A stretch of DNA of 61,155 nt. It comes from a virus. This document shows, piece after piece, positions 1-8,839 of this stretch. The stretch is from the IMG/VR virus record IMGVR_UViG_3300031758_000073, positions 1-61,155 of that record, one strand, 5' to 3'. The notes below the pieces were generated by a model. That model was not told where the DNA came from and made no database searches. It saw only the letters and a list, made by a program, of their open reading frames with translations. The position numbers and the translations under genes are program-made. The first letter of the stretch is position 1. Every line of letters starts with the position of its first letter.

Positions 1-110
1 TACAATATCTCCGGGGGTATTGCTGTTTTACCTATACGAACAATGTGTGGTCCATACGTTGGTTCCACCAATGCCATCAAACATCCTTTTTCTACATGAC
101 GATTACTCAT
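1..110 (-). CDS. Partial hypothetical protein, cut by the window edge
   Basis: The minus strand opens with an ATG at 110 and stays open for 36 codons to the window edge, so only the N-terminus (MSNRHVEKGCLMALVEPTYG...) is visible. The start lies 5 nt after the stop codon of the gene ending at 115, the tight spacing expected inside the head operon. I do not recognise the family. It is downstream of the capsid gene in transcription, so a head-related role is possible but is only inferred from position. Confidence 0.5.
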   Translation of the reverse strand, partial: MSNRHVEKGCLMALVEPTYGPHIVRIGKTAIPPEIL

Positions 111-114
111 AAAA

Positions 115-705
115 TTACCAGTATCTACCTTTGCCTTTGGTTCCCAAACTCTTGATACGATGACTACGGCAACTCCAATATCCAGCTGTAGTTCTATCTT
201 TCTTTTGACTACATTTGTGACGTGCTCTAAAACTCTTTCTACGAGCTTTACTACTTGCACGTATTCTCATTTTTGGATCACCAAATGATACCTTTTTAAT
301 ATTACCATTCTTACCTCTTACATACACCGCAAACTTCTTTGCACCACCGGGAGTTCTAAATGGACGATTCAAATGAACTGTACGACCACGGTGTTTAACT
401 TCCAATATCTGATCTTCATCTTCTTCAATAGGAGCGTCCAAGTATACTTCACGACCTTCATACAAACCAGTAGCACCAAGATCACTTTCGATTAGTTCTA
501 CGTCTTCATCGTTAAGTTCAATAAAATCAAGATCGTATAAACTACGAACTTCACTGATCAATTCAAAATACTTTTCACTATATGTACGAAATACATTTTC
601 GGTCAATGACAATCCCTTTTCCAAGTGAAACCGTAACTCTGCTGAGATCATAGCATCTGGACGAGTCAATTTCATTGGTTCTGGATCATAGTTTTCACCA
701 GACAT
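115..705 (-). CDS. Conserved phage head-cluster protein with basic Cys/Trp C-terminus
   Basis: The protein is about 196 residues. Its N-terminal half is acidic (EDVELIESDLG, EEDEDQ) and its C-terminal 90 residues are strongly basic, ending in an R-x-R-H-x-C segment followed by GYWSC and a second basic patch. The CSQKKDR...GYWSC layout (two Cys, aromatic) looks like a small metal-binding or nucleic-acid-binding tail. An ATG at 726 is possible, but AAAGGA sits just before the ATG at 705, so I chose 705. It is the first gene after the capsid terminator and has its own TACTTATA element. Similar basic YWSC tails occur near capsid genes of other large phages as I recall them. The function is unknown. 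Confidence 0.7.
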   Translation of the reverse strand: MSGENYDPEPMKLTRPDAMISAELRFHLEKGLSLTENVFRTYSEKYFELISEVRSLYDLDFIELNDEDVELIESDLGATGLYEGREVYLDAPIEEDEDQILEVKHRGRTVHLNRPFRTPGGAKKFAVYVRGKNGNIKKVSFGDPKMRIRASSKARRKSFRARHKCSQKKDRTTAGYWSCRSHRIKSLGTKGKGRYW

Positions 706-729
706 TATTCCTTTTAGTTTGATCATAAG

Positions 730-737
730 TATAAGTA
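730..737 (-). promoter_or_regulatory. Phage promoter-like element TACTTATA
   Basis: The minus strand reads TACTTATA 25 nt before the chosen start at 705, with an AAAGGA ribosome site between them. It is one of a family of TATTTATA or TACTTATA elements placed ahead of structural genes in this window. Confidence 0.45.
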
Positions 738-754
738 TTAACTATTAAATAAAA

Positions 755-778
755 AACCCCACTCTTTCGAGTGGGGTT
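755..778. terminator. Bidirectional intrinsic terminator after the capsid gene
   Basis: AACCCCACTC and GAGTGGGGTT form a 10-bp stem with a 4-nt loop, followed on the minus strand by a T-run. It lies about 30 nt after the capsid stop codon, so it should end the main head transcript and insulate the next gene, which has its own promoter element. Confidence 0.85.
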
Positions 779-806
779 TCGTTTAGACTTTATCGTCTAC
801 TCAAGA

Positions 807-2432
807 TTATACTTGATCGAGATCACCGACAAGAATCTTGCCGTAGAACTCTGGACGCACAATCTTCTTGGCGTAGCGAGTCATCACACCACGACGTGGG
901 GTGAAGTTCACTGGATCATAGACCAATGGGGTTTGTACGAGTGGGATGTATGGAGCATACACTGCACCGGTTTCGAGGAAGTTGTTTCCACGGAAACCAA
1001 CCAAGATGGTGTTTTCAACCATGTATGGGTTCTTGTAGACTTGGAAACGACTTGCGAAGTTACCAACCTTGCTTACACCCATTGCGAACTTGGCGCTGTC
1101 ACCATCAGTGTTGACAACGAAGCCTGGAATTGACTCCAAGATTGTTGCAACGTCTGGTGAACAGACGAGGAAGTTAGCACCACCACGGAGGGTCAATTGG
1201 TGAATCTTGTTGCTGACCTTTTGGATCTTGTTACCAAGAGTTTGGAACCAAGTTGACTTGGTGTAGTATCCACCGGTACCAGCGGTTGTGGTATCAGTGA
1301 TGACTCCACTGTCGCTGATTTCACGGTTGATCTTAGCGCTCCAACGTGAGGTGGTTACGCTTGGAACGTTGGTGATCAACATGTCAAGGATTTCGAGGTC
1401 GATTTCCATTGATACGTACTCACTCAAGAGAGCAGTCAATTCTGCCTCTGCGTCGATGCTGTGGTAAGCATTCAAGTCTTGAGCAAGTTCAGGTGTCCAA
1501 ACGGCCTTCAACTTACGGGTCTTGGCAACGATTGGCTCACTCTTCAACTCAAGGTTAACTTCAGGGATACCGATTGAGCTCAAGCTGTCGGTTGTGGTCT
1601 TGTCTTCGAAATCACCACGATTGCTGTCCTTAGGTTGTACACTGTAGTTAACGGTCAAGCTAGCAGAAGCTGGGTTTGAACCGGAAACAACGAAGGTTAC
1701 TTCTGAACCATTGATTGAGGTCAATGATGGGAAGTAGGTGTTGATGCTACCTGCGGTGATGGTGAATGAACGAACACCGTTGGCGTCGAACACGTTACCA
1801 GCAGCACTTGAAGCACTGTACAAGTTGGTGGTGGTCAAAGTGAAAACTTCGCCAGCAGCAACAGATGCACTGAAGGTTGCGTCATAGTTAACGCCACTCA
1901 AACTTGACACAGCAGCGCGGGTAGCGGTGATGTGATTGATTGATTGATCGTTAATTGAGTAACCGAAACGACCTGCACCGTAGAGACCACCAGTTGCACT
2001 ATCGGTTGAACCGAGCTTGGTGCCGGTACCGCCGAAGAGTGAACTATAGTTGTTTGATGCATCCTTAGTGAAAGCACCGTTGTTGGTACCATACTTGAAG
2101 TCTAAATAGAAGATAAGACCGCTTGGGAGGTTCATTGGTTGAACGCTCACAAACTCCTTAGCAGCGATTTCAGCAAACACACGGCGAACGAGTGGGAGAG
2201 CAACGCCTGCCCATTGTTCACTGTTTGATGAAGTACCGGTTGCGGTAGCTTCGTCAAGAAGTTGCTTTGCTTGGTTTTCAAGAAGGATTGACATGTTTGC
2301 CTTCTCGACGCCATTTAGGCCTTCGAGCAAACCAGTTTGATCCCACTTTGATTGTAGTCCACGGGTCTTGGCCATAAGCTCTGCCTGTGGATTCATATTT
2401 GTTGTTAGAAGTGACTTTACATCAGCACTCAT
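807..2432 (-). CDS. Major capsid protein, gp23-like
   Basis: This 541-residue protein builds the icosahedral head lattice. It matches T4 gp23 in several stretches: the N-terminal ENQAK-containing helix region, VRRVFAEIAAKEFVSVQPMN (compare VRRAIPNLIAFDICGVQPMN of T4), the AKTRKLKA...ELAQDL block near residues 305-320, and the C-terminal VYAPYIPL...RRGVMTRYAKK. Residues about 150-285 form a Ser/Thr/Ala-rich insertion-like domain with beta-type sequence, differing from T4. The start has AGGAAT upstream. It directly follows the scaffold-like gene, as in T4 (22 then 23), and is closed by a strong terminator. The N-terminus is probably trimmed by the prohead protease. Confidence 0.95.
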   Translation of the reverse strand: MSADVKSLLTTNMNPQAELMAKTRGLQSKWDQTGLLEGLNGVEKANMSILLENQAKQLLDEATATGTSSNSEQWAGVALPLVRRVFAEIAAKEFVSVQPMNLPSGLIFYLDFKYGTNNGAFTKDASNNYSSLFGGTGTKLGSTDSATGGLYGAGRFGYSINDQSINHITATRAAVSSLSGVNYDATFSASVAAGEVFTLTTTNLYSASSAAGNVFDANGVRSFTITAGSINTYFPSLTSINGSEVTFVVSGSNPASASLTVNYSVQPKDSNRGDFEDKTTTDSLSSIGIPEVNLELKSEPIVAKTRKLKAVWTPELAQDLNAYHSIDAEAELTALLSEYVSMEIDLEILDMLITNVPSVTTSRWSAKINREISDSGVITDTTTAGTGGYYTKSTWFQTLGNKIQKVSNKIHQLTLRGGANFLVCSPDVATILESIPGFVVNTDGDSAKFAMGVSKVGNFASRFQVYKNPYMVENTILVGFRGNNFLETGAVYAPYIPLVQTPLVYDPVNFTPRRGVMTRYAKKIVRPEFYGKILVGDLDQV

Positions 2433-2474
2433 AATATTATTCCTGTTTGTTTAATTTGTTGTTATCAGACTTTA

Positions 2475-3542
2475 TTACTTCTTAATGCCAGCGAGCGTCT
2501 TGAATCTCTCTGCCATTTGGTTACCACCAGCAACAATTGGTTGTGATGGTTTTGTACTTGCAACTGCCTTACTTGCCAAACCTTCGGTGATAGTAGTTGC
2601 AGTTGTATTTTTCTTCTTAACAACTGATCCACCCAAATTAAACGATTCGGCCATAATAGCATAGGTTAATTTAACCTCACGTACACTCGTAGTGAGATCA
2701 AAGTTTTCGACAACCTTCATCTTTTGTTCATTGTTCAAACTAAATTGCTTGAACAACTTGTTGGTATAAAGCAACTTGGCATTCAACAAGTTAACTTCAT
2801 TGATTTGGCTGCGCAAAATTTCAACGGTCTTCATTGCTTCATCACGTTGTGCGGTGACTTCTGCAATTTGTTCCTCATAAACGGACTCATCCTTTTCAGA
2901 GTCGTCGTCATTCTTTTCCTTTTCTTCTGCCTCACCATCTTCCTTCTTGGCTTCACTTAGACCCTCTTCGGATTCAAGTTCAGCGAGAAGTTCGTCAAGA
3001 GAAATCTCTTCGATTTCTTCTGCGGCAGGAGCAGCTGCGGCATCAGGAGCAGGTGCTGGAGCAGGAGCAGCTGCGGCATTAGGATCCGCAGGAGCGGCTG
3101 GTGCAGCGGCCATTGGGGTATCAGACACAGGAGCAGCTGGAGCAGGTGTGTCAGACACAGGAGCAGGAGCAGGTGCTGGAACAGCAGTTGGATCTGCTGG
3201 TGCAGCAGGAGCAGCCATCATGTTTGGATCGGCTGGAGCTGGTTCACCTTCTTCTTCCATTGCATCCTTTTCGAGTTCGGCAATAATTTCTTCCAATTCA
3301 GCATCACTGATTTGGTCTTCTTGTGCCATACCATCTTCTGATGGTTGTGTCATAGTGTCGTTTGAAGAAATAGCATTACCAGATGACATACCTTCATCTG
3401 CGGCTTCTTCCTTTAGTCTTTCTGCGAACAATGCTTGCACACGTTCACCGAAGGCTTCTTCAAGTGCTACCTTTGCATTTGCAAGAGCGGTAGCACGAAC
3501 TGCCTTAGCGTCCGCAAGCGCTTCTTTTAATAGATCTGACAT
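2475..3542 (-). CDS. Probable prohead core scaffolding protein, gp22-like
   Basis: The protein is 355 residues. A charged helical N-terminus (MSDLLKEALADAKAVRATA...) is followed by an acidic segment and a long Ala/Pro-rich linker (APAAPADPNAAAAPAPAPAP, about residues 100-170). A second acidic coiled-coil region follows (EEKEKNDDDSEKDESVYEEQ), and a basic tail ends in FKTLAGIKK. Acidic, helical, low-complexity composition and the position between the prohead protease and the capsid gene fit a scaffold that is degraded during maturation. No specific motif proves it. AAGGAA precedes the start. The Ala/Pro stretch produces a long open frame on the other strand that is not a gene. Confidence 0.75.
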   Translation of the reverse strand: MSDLLKEALADAKAVRATALANAKVALEEAFGERVQALFAERLKEEAADEGMSSGNAISSNDTMTQPSEDGMAQEDQISDAELEEIIAELEKDAMEEEGEPAPADPNMMAAPAAPADPTAVPAPAPAPVSDTPAPAAPVSDTPMAAAPAAPADPNAAAAPAPAPAPDAAAAPAAEEIEEISLDELLAELESEEGLSEAKKEDGEAEEKEKNDDDSEKDESVYEEQIAEVTAQRDEAMKTVEILRSQINEVNLLNAKLLYTNKLFKQFSLNNEQKMKVVENFDLTTSVREVKLTYAIMAESFNLGGSVVKKKNTTATTITEGLASKAVASTKPSQPIVAGGNQMAERFKTLAGIKK

Positions 3543-3634
3543 ATTATATTTTCCTTGTGGTTCTGAAGTTATTGAGGAGGAACTTCAATCGAATTTTTTA
3601 TTATTGTGGCAGCAAAGACTTTGCCGCATTTGAA

Positions 3635-3705
3635 TATAAATATATACGTTTTTTTTAAAACATATAAAAATCTTCATGTTTGTATGGTATTAACGTCTAT
3701 TTATA
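3635..3705. promoter_or_regulatory. Paired TATTTATA elements between divergent genes
   Basis: Two copies of TATTTATA point in opposite directions. One is on the minus strand (3642-3635), 93 nt ahead of the scaffold gene. The other is on the plus strand (3698-3705), 15 nt ahead of the plus-strand gene at 3720. Each is in the sense orientation for its gene, which helps fix the polarity of the motif in this phage. If both are promoters, the two transcripts diverge without overlapping. Confidence 0.55.
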
Positions 3706-3719
3706 TAGCATCGTAATTT

Positions 3720-4235
3720 ATGTCTAAAGATTCAAAAACACAGCTTAAAACACTCATTAAGAAGTTGATATATGAGGTGTTAGATGAAGCTGAACGTGAA
3801 ACTATCGTTGATAAAAAGGAGATTCAGTTGAATCCTCCTAATACATTTGAATCATATTTGAAACAAAACGTGGGTGTTTCATTTACAAATGAAGAAAGAG
3901 TAGCATCTACAGTTCCAAACATACGTACTCCCTTTTCACGTACCCAATTTGAAATTCGTTATAAAAGTACCGAAGATATTTTAAACGGTGGTAAAATGGA
4001 AAAGATTAACAAAACCACCGTAGTTAAAAAGATTCGTTCTGGAAACTTGTTGGCATATAAGAGTTTTACTTTGATTGAACCAACACAAAAACCTGAATCC
4101 CCCGATCCAAAAAAGCCAGAACCAATCAAAGTGACAATTATTACATCTGACAGTTTCACTAATATCAAAGGTGATACACAACTGTTACCAGATTTCCTTC
4201 AGAAAATAAATGACGCTGGCAATATAGGACTATAA
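3720..4235 (+). CDS. Hypothetical protein, first gene of a plus-strand pair
   Basis: The protein is 171 residues and is not recognised. It begins with a Lys-rich helix (MSKDSKTQLKTLIKKLIYEV) like the N-termini of other small head or tail proteins in this genome, then a mixed alpha/beta region with a Lys-rich centre and no membrane segment. It is one of very few plus-strand genes and has TATTTATA 15 nt upstream. It ends one base before the ATG of the next plus-strand gene, so the two are probably co-expressed. Its location inside the head cluster suggests a structural or assembly role, by position only. Confidence 0.75.
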   Translation: MSKDSKTQLKTLIKKLIYEVLDEAERETIVDKKEIQLNPPNTFESYLKQNVGVSFTNEERVASTVPNIRTPFSRTQFEIRYKSTEDILNGGKMEKINKTTVVKKIRSGNLLAYKSFTLIEPTQKPESPDPKKPEPIKVTIITSDSFTNIKGDTQLLPDFLQKINDAGNIGL

Positions 4236-4236
4236 T

Positions 4237-5184
4237 ATGGACAAAATCAGTGGAATAGTACAAACACACAATCCAAATAAAGAAGGTAAACATCCGCATT
4301 TGATCAATCGATCAAAAGCAAGTCACATGTTGAACCCACAGAAAGTGGAAGATACAGATACCAATTTGGTTCCTCTTAAAGATTGGAAACCCGGTGATAT
4401 TGAAATGTTTGCAAGTATGGGGTTCTCAGGAGTAAACTCCGGAGACGAAGGATATCACATGGAAGAAGACAGTCTTCCTACAGAACTTGCAGATGAAAAG
4501 AAGTTTACACGACGTATATCCAGAACCAAAGATCATAAATGGGTACTCGAAAAGAAAAGTTTTTCAGAACCAAATGGTTCTTACAAATTAGAAAAAGTAT
4601 ATGGTAAACTAATGGGTACCGATAAAAATCCCGGTCTATTAGATTATTTTGATACATTAACAAACGAATTGACAGAAAATCTATATTTATACAAAAGTAT
4701 GAAATTAAAATCTATCATAGAAAACCTTCCAGCATCAAAGATGTCACCACCTCAATCTGACATCACCGCAGTAAGTAAACACGCTGTTGCTGAAACTACA
4801 CACCCAGAACCAGTCGCACAAGCACCAGTGGTTCAACGTGGTCTATCCAAAGAACAAAAGAAGATGCTTCAAGAGTTGGTGTTTGAATATAACAAATACA
4901 ATGAAGTGTTGGAAGCACGTAAAACTTTGATGGAAGTCGCCAATAAGATGGGAAACATCGGTGAACTATCAGAAGCATACTTGGTAGAAAAACTTCATGA
5001 AGGTAACAAAGAAGAAAACGCATGGTTCGAAGAAAAGACCATTCGTAAACATACTAACGAAATCAAAAAGATGACCACCGAATTCAAGAAGATGGCAGCT
5101 GACTGTGAATCAAAAATGAGAGAAATGCAAGGTCTATATCAAGAATGTGGCATGATGTTGGAACGTTATTTCCACATGGAATAA
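4237..5184 (+). CDS. Hypothetical coiled-coil protein, plus-strand partner gene
   Basis: The protein is 315 residues. The N-terminal 190 residues are polar and hydrophilic, with basic patches (KKFTRRISRTKDHKWVLEKK). The C-terminal 110 residues form a Lys/Glu-rich, Met-containing predicted coiled coil (EQKKMLQELVFEYNKYNEVL through MREMQGLYQECGMMLERYF). No enzyme motif is visible. TATAGGACTATAAT precedes the ATG. A bidirectional terminator at 5207-5228 closes this pair and the long minus-strand gene coming from the other side. Function is unknown; a virion or assembly protein is possible given its neighbours. Confidence 0.75.
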   Translation: MDKISGIVQTHNPNKEGKHPHLINRSKASHMLNPQKVEDTDTNLVPLKDWKPGDIEMFASMGFSGVNSGDEGYHMEEDSLPTELADEKKFTRRISRTKDHKWVLEKKSFSEPNGSYKLEKVYGKLMGTDKNPGLLDYFDTLTNELTENLYLYKSMKLKSIIENLPASKMSPPQSDITAVSKHAVAETTHPEPVAQAPVVQRGLSKEQKKMLQELVFEYNKYNEVLEARKTLMEVANKMGNIGELSEAYLVEKLHEGNKEENAWFEEKTIRKHTNEIKKMTTEFKKMAADCESKMREMQGLYQECGMMLERYFHME

Positions 5185-5190
5185 TTAATG

Positions 5191-5198
5191 TATAAATA
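5191..5198 (-). promoter_or_regulatory. TATTTATA element facing antisense to the plus-strand pair
   Basis: The minus strand carries TATTTATA immediately past the terminator at 5207-5228, pointing into the 3' end of the gene at 4237-5184. If active it would make RNA antisense to both plus-strand genes. It may be chance in AT-rich DNA. Confidence 0.25.
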
Positions 5199-5206
5199 AA
5201 AAAAGA

Positions 5207-5228
5207 AACCCACTCGAAAGAGTGGGTT
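5207..5228. terminator. Bidirectional terminator between convergent genes
   Basis: AACCCACTC and GAGTGGGTT form a 9-bp stem with a GAAA loop. It has a T-run on the plus side and a T-rich run on the minus side, as expected between the convergent genes ending at 5184 and 5250. Confidence 0.85.
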
Positions 5229-5249
5229 TTTTGTTGTTCAGGTTAAGTA

Positions 5250-8222
5250 TCAGAAGTAATTCTTGTAATCAGATTTGAAGTTTTCTTCGAACTTAGATTT
5301 GTCGAATGACAACGGCTCGCCAGGTTTGACAATATCAGAACCGGTCTTTGGTGTTGCCTTAGCTCTTGTACCAGCTGCGGCCGACTTTGTTCTTTCAATT
5401 CCAGCCTTCCTATCCTTTTCAGCAGCGGCCTTGTCATCATCCGCTTTCTTGAGCTTAGCTTGTTCCTCGTCACTGTCTTTTTTGGCCTTATCTACCTTTG
5501 CCTTTTCTTCATCATCCTTTTGAATCTGAGCCGTGTCGTCTTGACCATTCTTTGCGAGAGCAGTTAATTGATCAAAGATTTCTTTACCTCTTTTCTCATT
5601 TGGATTGACTGTAACAAATGTTCCGTCTTTTTGTCTATGACTCCACGCACCTTTTTCAAACTTGAAAATATTTGGAACGTTTCCAAGTTTTACTTTTAAC
5701 ATCAAACCATCCTTGATATTAACAGTTGGGGTCAAATCAATGTCTTTAAACAAGGCTTCCACTTGTGCATCAACCTTCATACCAGAAACAAGTTTTCCAT
5801 TAATAATATCAAAGATATCAAGAATATCCTTGATCACAGGCTTAACTTGTTCTTTTGTTGGACTTGCCACATTCAATGCTTTTAATGAAACTGATAATTG
5901 ATTAAGTTTAGTCAAAAACGCTTTAATCAACTTCAAATCCTTTTCATTAACATTTGGATCCGCAGCAACATTTTTCTCACCACGACCTTCAATGCCAGGT
6001 TGTGCATAAGTTGCATCCTCAGTAACAGGTGTTGCTGGAGTTTTTGGTAAACGAGGATTCATCACCTGACGTAATCCATAAGTAATGTTTACCAACAATG
6101 GTATTAACGCCCCCAACTCCTTAGCAAATGTATTAATATCTGCCGAAGTCATTGCTTCTTTAACCAATTCTTTTCTCAACTGTTCAACATTACCACCCAA
6201 TTGTTTTTGAATAGATGCTTTGTTAAGATTACTCAATGCAACTGATTTAATTTTTTGAAGTAATGCTTTTGCATACTTAGCATCAGCAGGATTTGACATC
6301 TTCAACGTTGACATCGTTTTAATACGATTAGCCAAACCGCCTGCAACCAATGGATTTTGTTTTACAGAAGTTAATTGTTTAGTCAAAACCGGAGTCAAAT
6401 TAATTGGAGTACCACCGGCAAGTTTTGGCTCAGGTGTACCGGGCTTCGCTGGTTCTGGTTCTCCTGGCTTTGTTGGCTCAGGTTCACCGGGCTTCGCTGG
6501 TTCAGGTGTGCCTGGCTTCGTTGGCTCGGGTGTACTTGGAGTTGTTGGATCAGGTGTGCCTGGCTTTGGTTTTGGTGTTTTGCCACCGCCTCCACCGCCA
6601 CCGCCTGGTGCGGTTCCACCGCCACCGCCTCCACCGCCTGGTGCGGTTCCACCGCCACCGCCTCCACCGCCTGGTGCGGTTCCACCGCCACCACCTCCAC
6701 CGCCACCACCTCCACCGCCTGGTGCGGTTCCACCGCCACCACCACCGCCTGGTGTAGCTGGGGTTGGAGGTGTTGAAGCTTCTTTATCATCTACAACAAC
6801 ATCTTTAGGAAATTCCAATTTATATTTTGGAAACTCTGCCATCAAACTTTCAATGATATCAACAGCAGTTTTTGCTTGTGGAATTTTCTTTAAATTGTCC
6901 ACCAACTCTGAGGTTGATGCACCTTTTACTTTAAATGTCTTTGCAACATCTTTTAGATATGTTGAAATTTCTTTTCCAATGTTAAACTTAAGATTCTCAA
7001 CTGCTTTAAGTTGATTTGGATTCAATGTAGGTGCAGATGGAGTAACAGGAGTCGTTGGTGCTGTTGCAGGAGCAGATGTTGCCGGATCCGCTTCAGATAA
7101 AATATCTTGTACGATATTAGACAACATCAAAGATTCATTTTTAATTGAAGGAATTGCTCCTACAGTGGCTCCCACCGGAGCACCACCAGCTAAAGTTGCA
7201 ACACCGGTTTTAACGCCAGCTCCAACGGATGCTGATGCGCTTTCACCCTTTAACAAACCTAGACCTGTACGTAAAACAAAACTGACAGCCGTGGCAAGAA
7301 TAAACACTTGTGAAGAAGCTAATACACCAAGACCCAATGTTCCTGCACTGATAGCTGCTGCAAAAGTTAACAAACCAATAATGATACCAGATTTAATTGG
7401 ATTTTCACGTCCATATTTTCCTAATGCATCGATGGTACTAAGAATGGTAGAAGTTTCTTTACCAGATGAATCTATCTTTGATAGTTTATCACGAAGCAAC
7501 TTTTTCTTTACTTCAAACAAACGATCAAAATCTTGTACTGGTTGAAGGTTTTGAAGTTTTGCCCATTGTGCATCAAATACTTCATTTAATTTACGTGCCA
7601 ACTTTTCAACACCACCGACACCAGCAAAAGCAGTTCCGGTCAACATTGCTGGAGTTAAAAGTGTACCAGCAAATGCTAAATCACCTGCACCACTTGCAAT
7701 TTGTTTACCCTTCTGCCAAATTCCACCGGCCCATCCACTCATCTTGACTGGAACAGAACCAACTTTATCAGGTATAGATTTATCAAATGTCTTGAGTTGA
7801 CCTAAATAATCCCCCAAACTTCTTGTGAAGTTTTGGTTTCTGGCTTTAAGATATGCTTCGTTTCCTGCATCAGTTGTGGAACCTTTAACACCAAATTTAT
7901 TTTGTACCCAATTGCCAAGTGTACCACCCAACTTACCACCGGTGGCTAACTTGTTGATACCAGCTCTAGCTTTTGCTCCCAAACCGGCAGCTTTTGCTGC
8001 AAATTGATCACCAAACTTTTCTTGAATAAGTTGTTCGGTAATCTCAAGATTTTCCAACTGAAGAATCAATTCTTTTTGAGCAGACAGTCCGTCAATATAG
8101 TGTTGAAAAAACTCTTTGGTTCTATCGCCAAAAAGTGATTCGTATTGATCAAAAAAAGCAACTTCCTCGGAAAGAAGTTGCTTGAAATATAAATTTTCAA
8201 TTATCAGTTGAGTGTTGTTCAT
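5250..8222 (-). CDS. Large head-cluster protein with poly-Gly and Pro-repeat linker
   Basis: This is a 990-residue protein of unknown function. Residues 1-240 are helical, with an amphipathic N-terminus (MNNTQLIIENLYFKQLLSEE). Residues about 285-345 contain hydrophobic stretches (GIIIGLLTFAAAISAGTLGLGVL) that could be membrane-active. Residues about 487-545 are runs of 8-13 glycines separated by TAP, then about 50 residues of PEPxKPG-type repeats. A folded region follows, and the C-terminus is a Lys/Asp/Ala-rich coiled coil. It sits between the prohead protease and scaffold genes, so an internal head, core or ejected protein is plausible. T4 has no protein of this size here. The antisense poly-proline frames are shadows. 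Confidence 0.8.
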   Translation of the reverse strand: MNNTQLIIENLYFKQLLSEEVAFFDQYESLFGDRTKEFFQHYIDGLSAQKELILQLENLEITEQLIQEKFGDQFAAKAAGLGAKARAGINKLATGGKLGGTLGNWVQNKFGVKGSTTDAGNEAYLKARNQNFTRSLGDYLGQLKTFDKSIPDKVGSVPVKMSGWAGGIWQKGKQIASGAGDLAFAGTLLTPAMLTGTAFAGVGGVEKLARKLNEVFDAQWAKLQNLQPVQDFDRLFEVKKKLLRDKLSKIDSSGKETSTILSTIDALGKYGRENPIKSGIIIGLLTFAAAISAGTLGLGVLASSQVFILATAVSFVLRTGLGLLKGESASASVGAGVKTGVATLAGGAPVGATVGAIPSIKNESLMLSNIVQDILSEADPATSAPATAPTTPVTPSAPTLNPNQLKAVENLKFNIGKEISTYLKDVAKTFKVKGASTSELVDNLKKIPQAKTAVDIIESLMAEFPKYKLEFPKDVVVDDKEASTPPTPATPGGGGGGGTAPGGGGGGGGGGGGGTAPGGGGGGGGTAPGGGGGGGGTAPGGGGGGGGKTPKPKPGTPDPTTPSTPEPTKPGTPEPAKPGEPEPTKPGEPEPAKPGTPEPKLAGGTPINLTPVLTKQLTSVKQNPLVAGGLANRIKTMSTLKMSNPADAKYAKALLQKIKSVALSNLNKASIQKQLGGNVEQLRKELVKEAMTSADINTFAKELGALIPLLVNITYGLRQVMNPRLPKTPATPVTEDATYAQPGIEGRGEKNVAADPNVNEKDLKLIKAFLTKLNQLSVSLKALNVASPTKEQVKPVIKDILDIFDIINGKLVSGMKVDAQVEALFKDIDLTPTVNIKDGLMLKVKLGNVPNIFKFEKGAWSHRQKDGTFVTVNPNEKRGKEIFDQLTALAKNGQDDTAQIQKDDEEKAKVDKAKKDSDEEQAKLKKADDDKAAAEKDRKAGIERTKSAAAGTRAKATPKTGSDIVKPGEPLSFDKSKFEENFKSDYKNYF
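6420..6765. repeat. In-frame tandem repeats coding Gly-tracts and PEPxKPG units
   Basis: From 6585 to 6760, units of CCACCGCCACCGCCT ending in GGTGCGGTT repeat with few changes; on the minus strand they code glycine runs broken by TAP. From 6420 to 6560, a longer degenerate unit codes PEPxKPG-type repeats. The region is GC-rich compared with the rest of the window. Slippage here would change linker length without a frameshift when whole units are lost or gained. Confidence 0.85.
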
Positions 8223-8225
8223 ATT

Positions 8226-8837
8226 TTATTTAACTTCAGAGATTATATCGTGAATCAACGATTCAATTTTTGCGTATTTGTTTACAGTAGTATTTTGTAC
8301 AGACTCATTCAATGCACCAGTTGGAAATAAAAATGCTCCTCTGGTCGATGGATTACTTACAAAATCAAATGCAATAAGTTCAAAATCGTCTTGAACTTCA
8401 TCTGCATTTTCTCTTACATTTTTACGTACACTTCCTAAACCACGACTACTAATACCCAACTTAATACCGGCCTTAAAAAGTGCTTTTAAAATATTACCAC
8501 TTGGTGTAGGAAGTATTTCTACTTTACCAACCAAATCATCACCATTCCACATCATTTCAACAACGTTATGACTGACGTTTTGAAGATTGACAACGCTACT
8601 GTCCGGATGGTCAAGTTCACCCAATGCACGGCGTTCTTTTACGAAGTTGTCTTCATACTTCTTGACTTCACGTTCCAAAATATCTTTTGGATATACACGA
8701 CCGTTTTGATTCTTTGCGTTTGCACGTTGAAGAACACCTTGCACGATCATAGATTTTGATGGATCGTCAGTTGCTTCATTCAACTGTCCACCAATTGGTT
8801 CAAAGAAAATCCAACCTGTTTGTACTGTTTTATCCAT
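8226..8837 (-). CDS. Prohead maturation protease, gp21-like
   Basis: The protein is 203 residues and is predicted to cleave capsid and core proteins inside the prohead. It has the hallmarks of the T4 gp21 serine protease family. The N-terminal beta region has NGRVYPKDILEREV, then ALGELDHPDSS with the likely catalytic His, and a KLGISSRGLGSV segment near residue 130 with the likely catalytic Ser. EIIAFDFVSNPS-like sequence (ELIAFDFVSNPSTRGAF) then completes the core. It ends 4 nt before the next gene, and the 179-residue gene lies 3 nt upstream, so this is a tight operon. Spacing and motif order match the family, and its size is close to T4 gp21. Confidence 0.93.
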   Translation of the reverse strand: MDKTVQTGWIFFEPIGGQLNEATDDPSKSMIVQGVLQRANAKNQNGRVYPKDILEREVKKYEDNFVKERRALGELDHPDSSVVNLQNVSHNVVEMMWNGDDLVGKVEILPTPSGNILKALFKAGIKLGISSRGLGSVRKNVRENADEVQDDFELIAFDFVSNPSTRGAFLFPTGALNESVQNTTVNKYAKIESLIHDIISEVK

Positions 8838-8839
8838 AA

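Noticed and set aside
2947-3633. Plus-strand 228-residue Ala/Ser/Gly-rich frame
   Set aside because: Antisense shadow of the scaffold-like gene, produced by its Ala/Pro codons.
6585-6760. Regular short repeats as a CRISPR array
   Set aside because: The repeats are contiguous coding units without unique spacers and keep one open frame.
6508-7014. Plus-strand frame coding long poly-proline
   Set aside because: It is the exact antisense of the glycine-run coding DNA of the 990-residue minus-strand gene; it has no ribosome site and no independent support.
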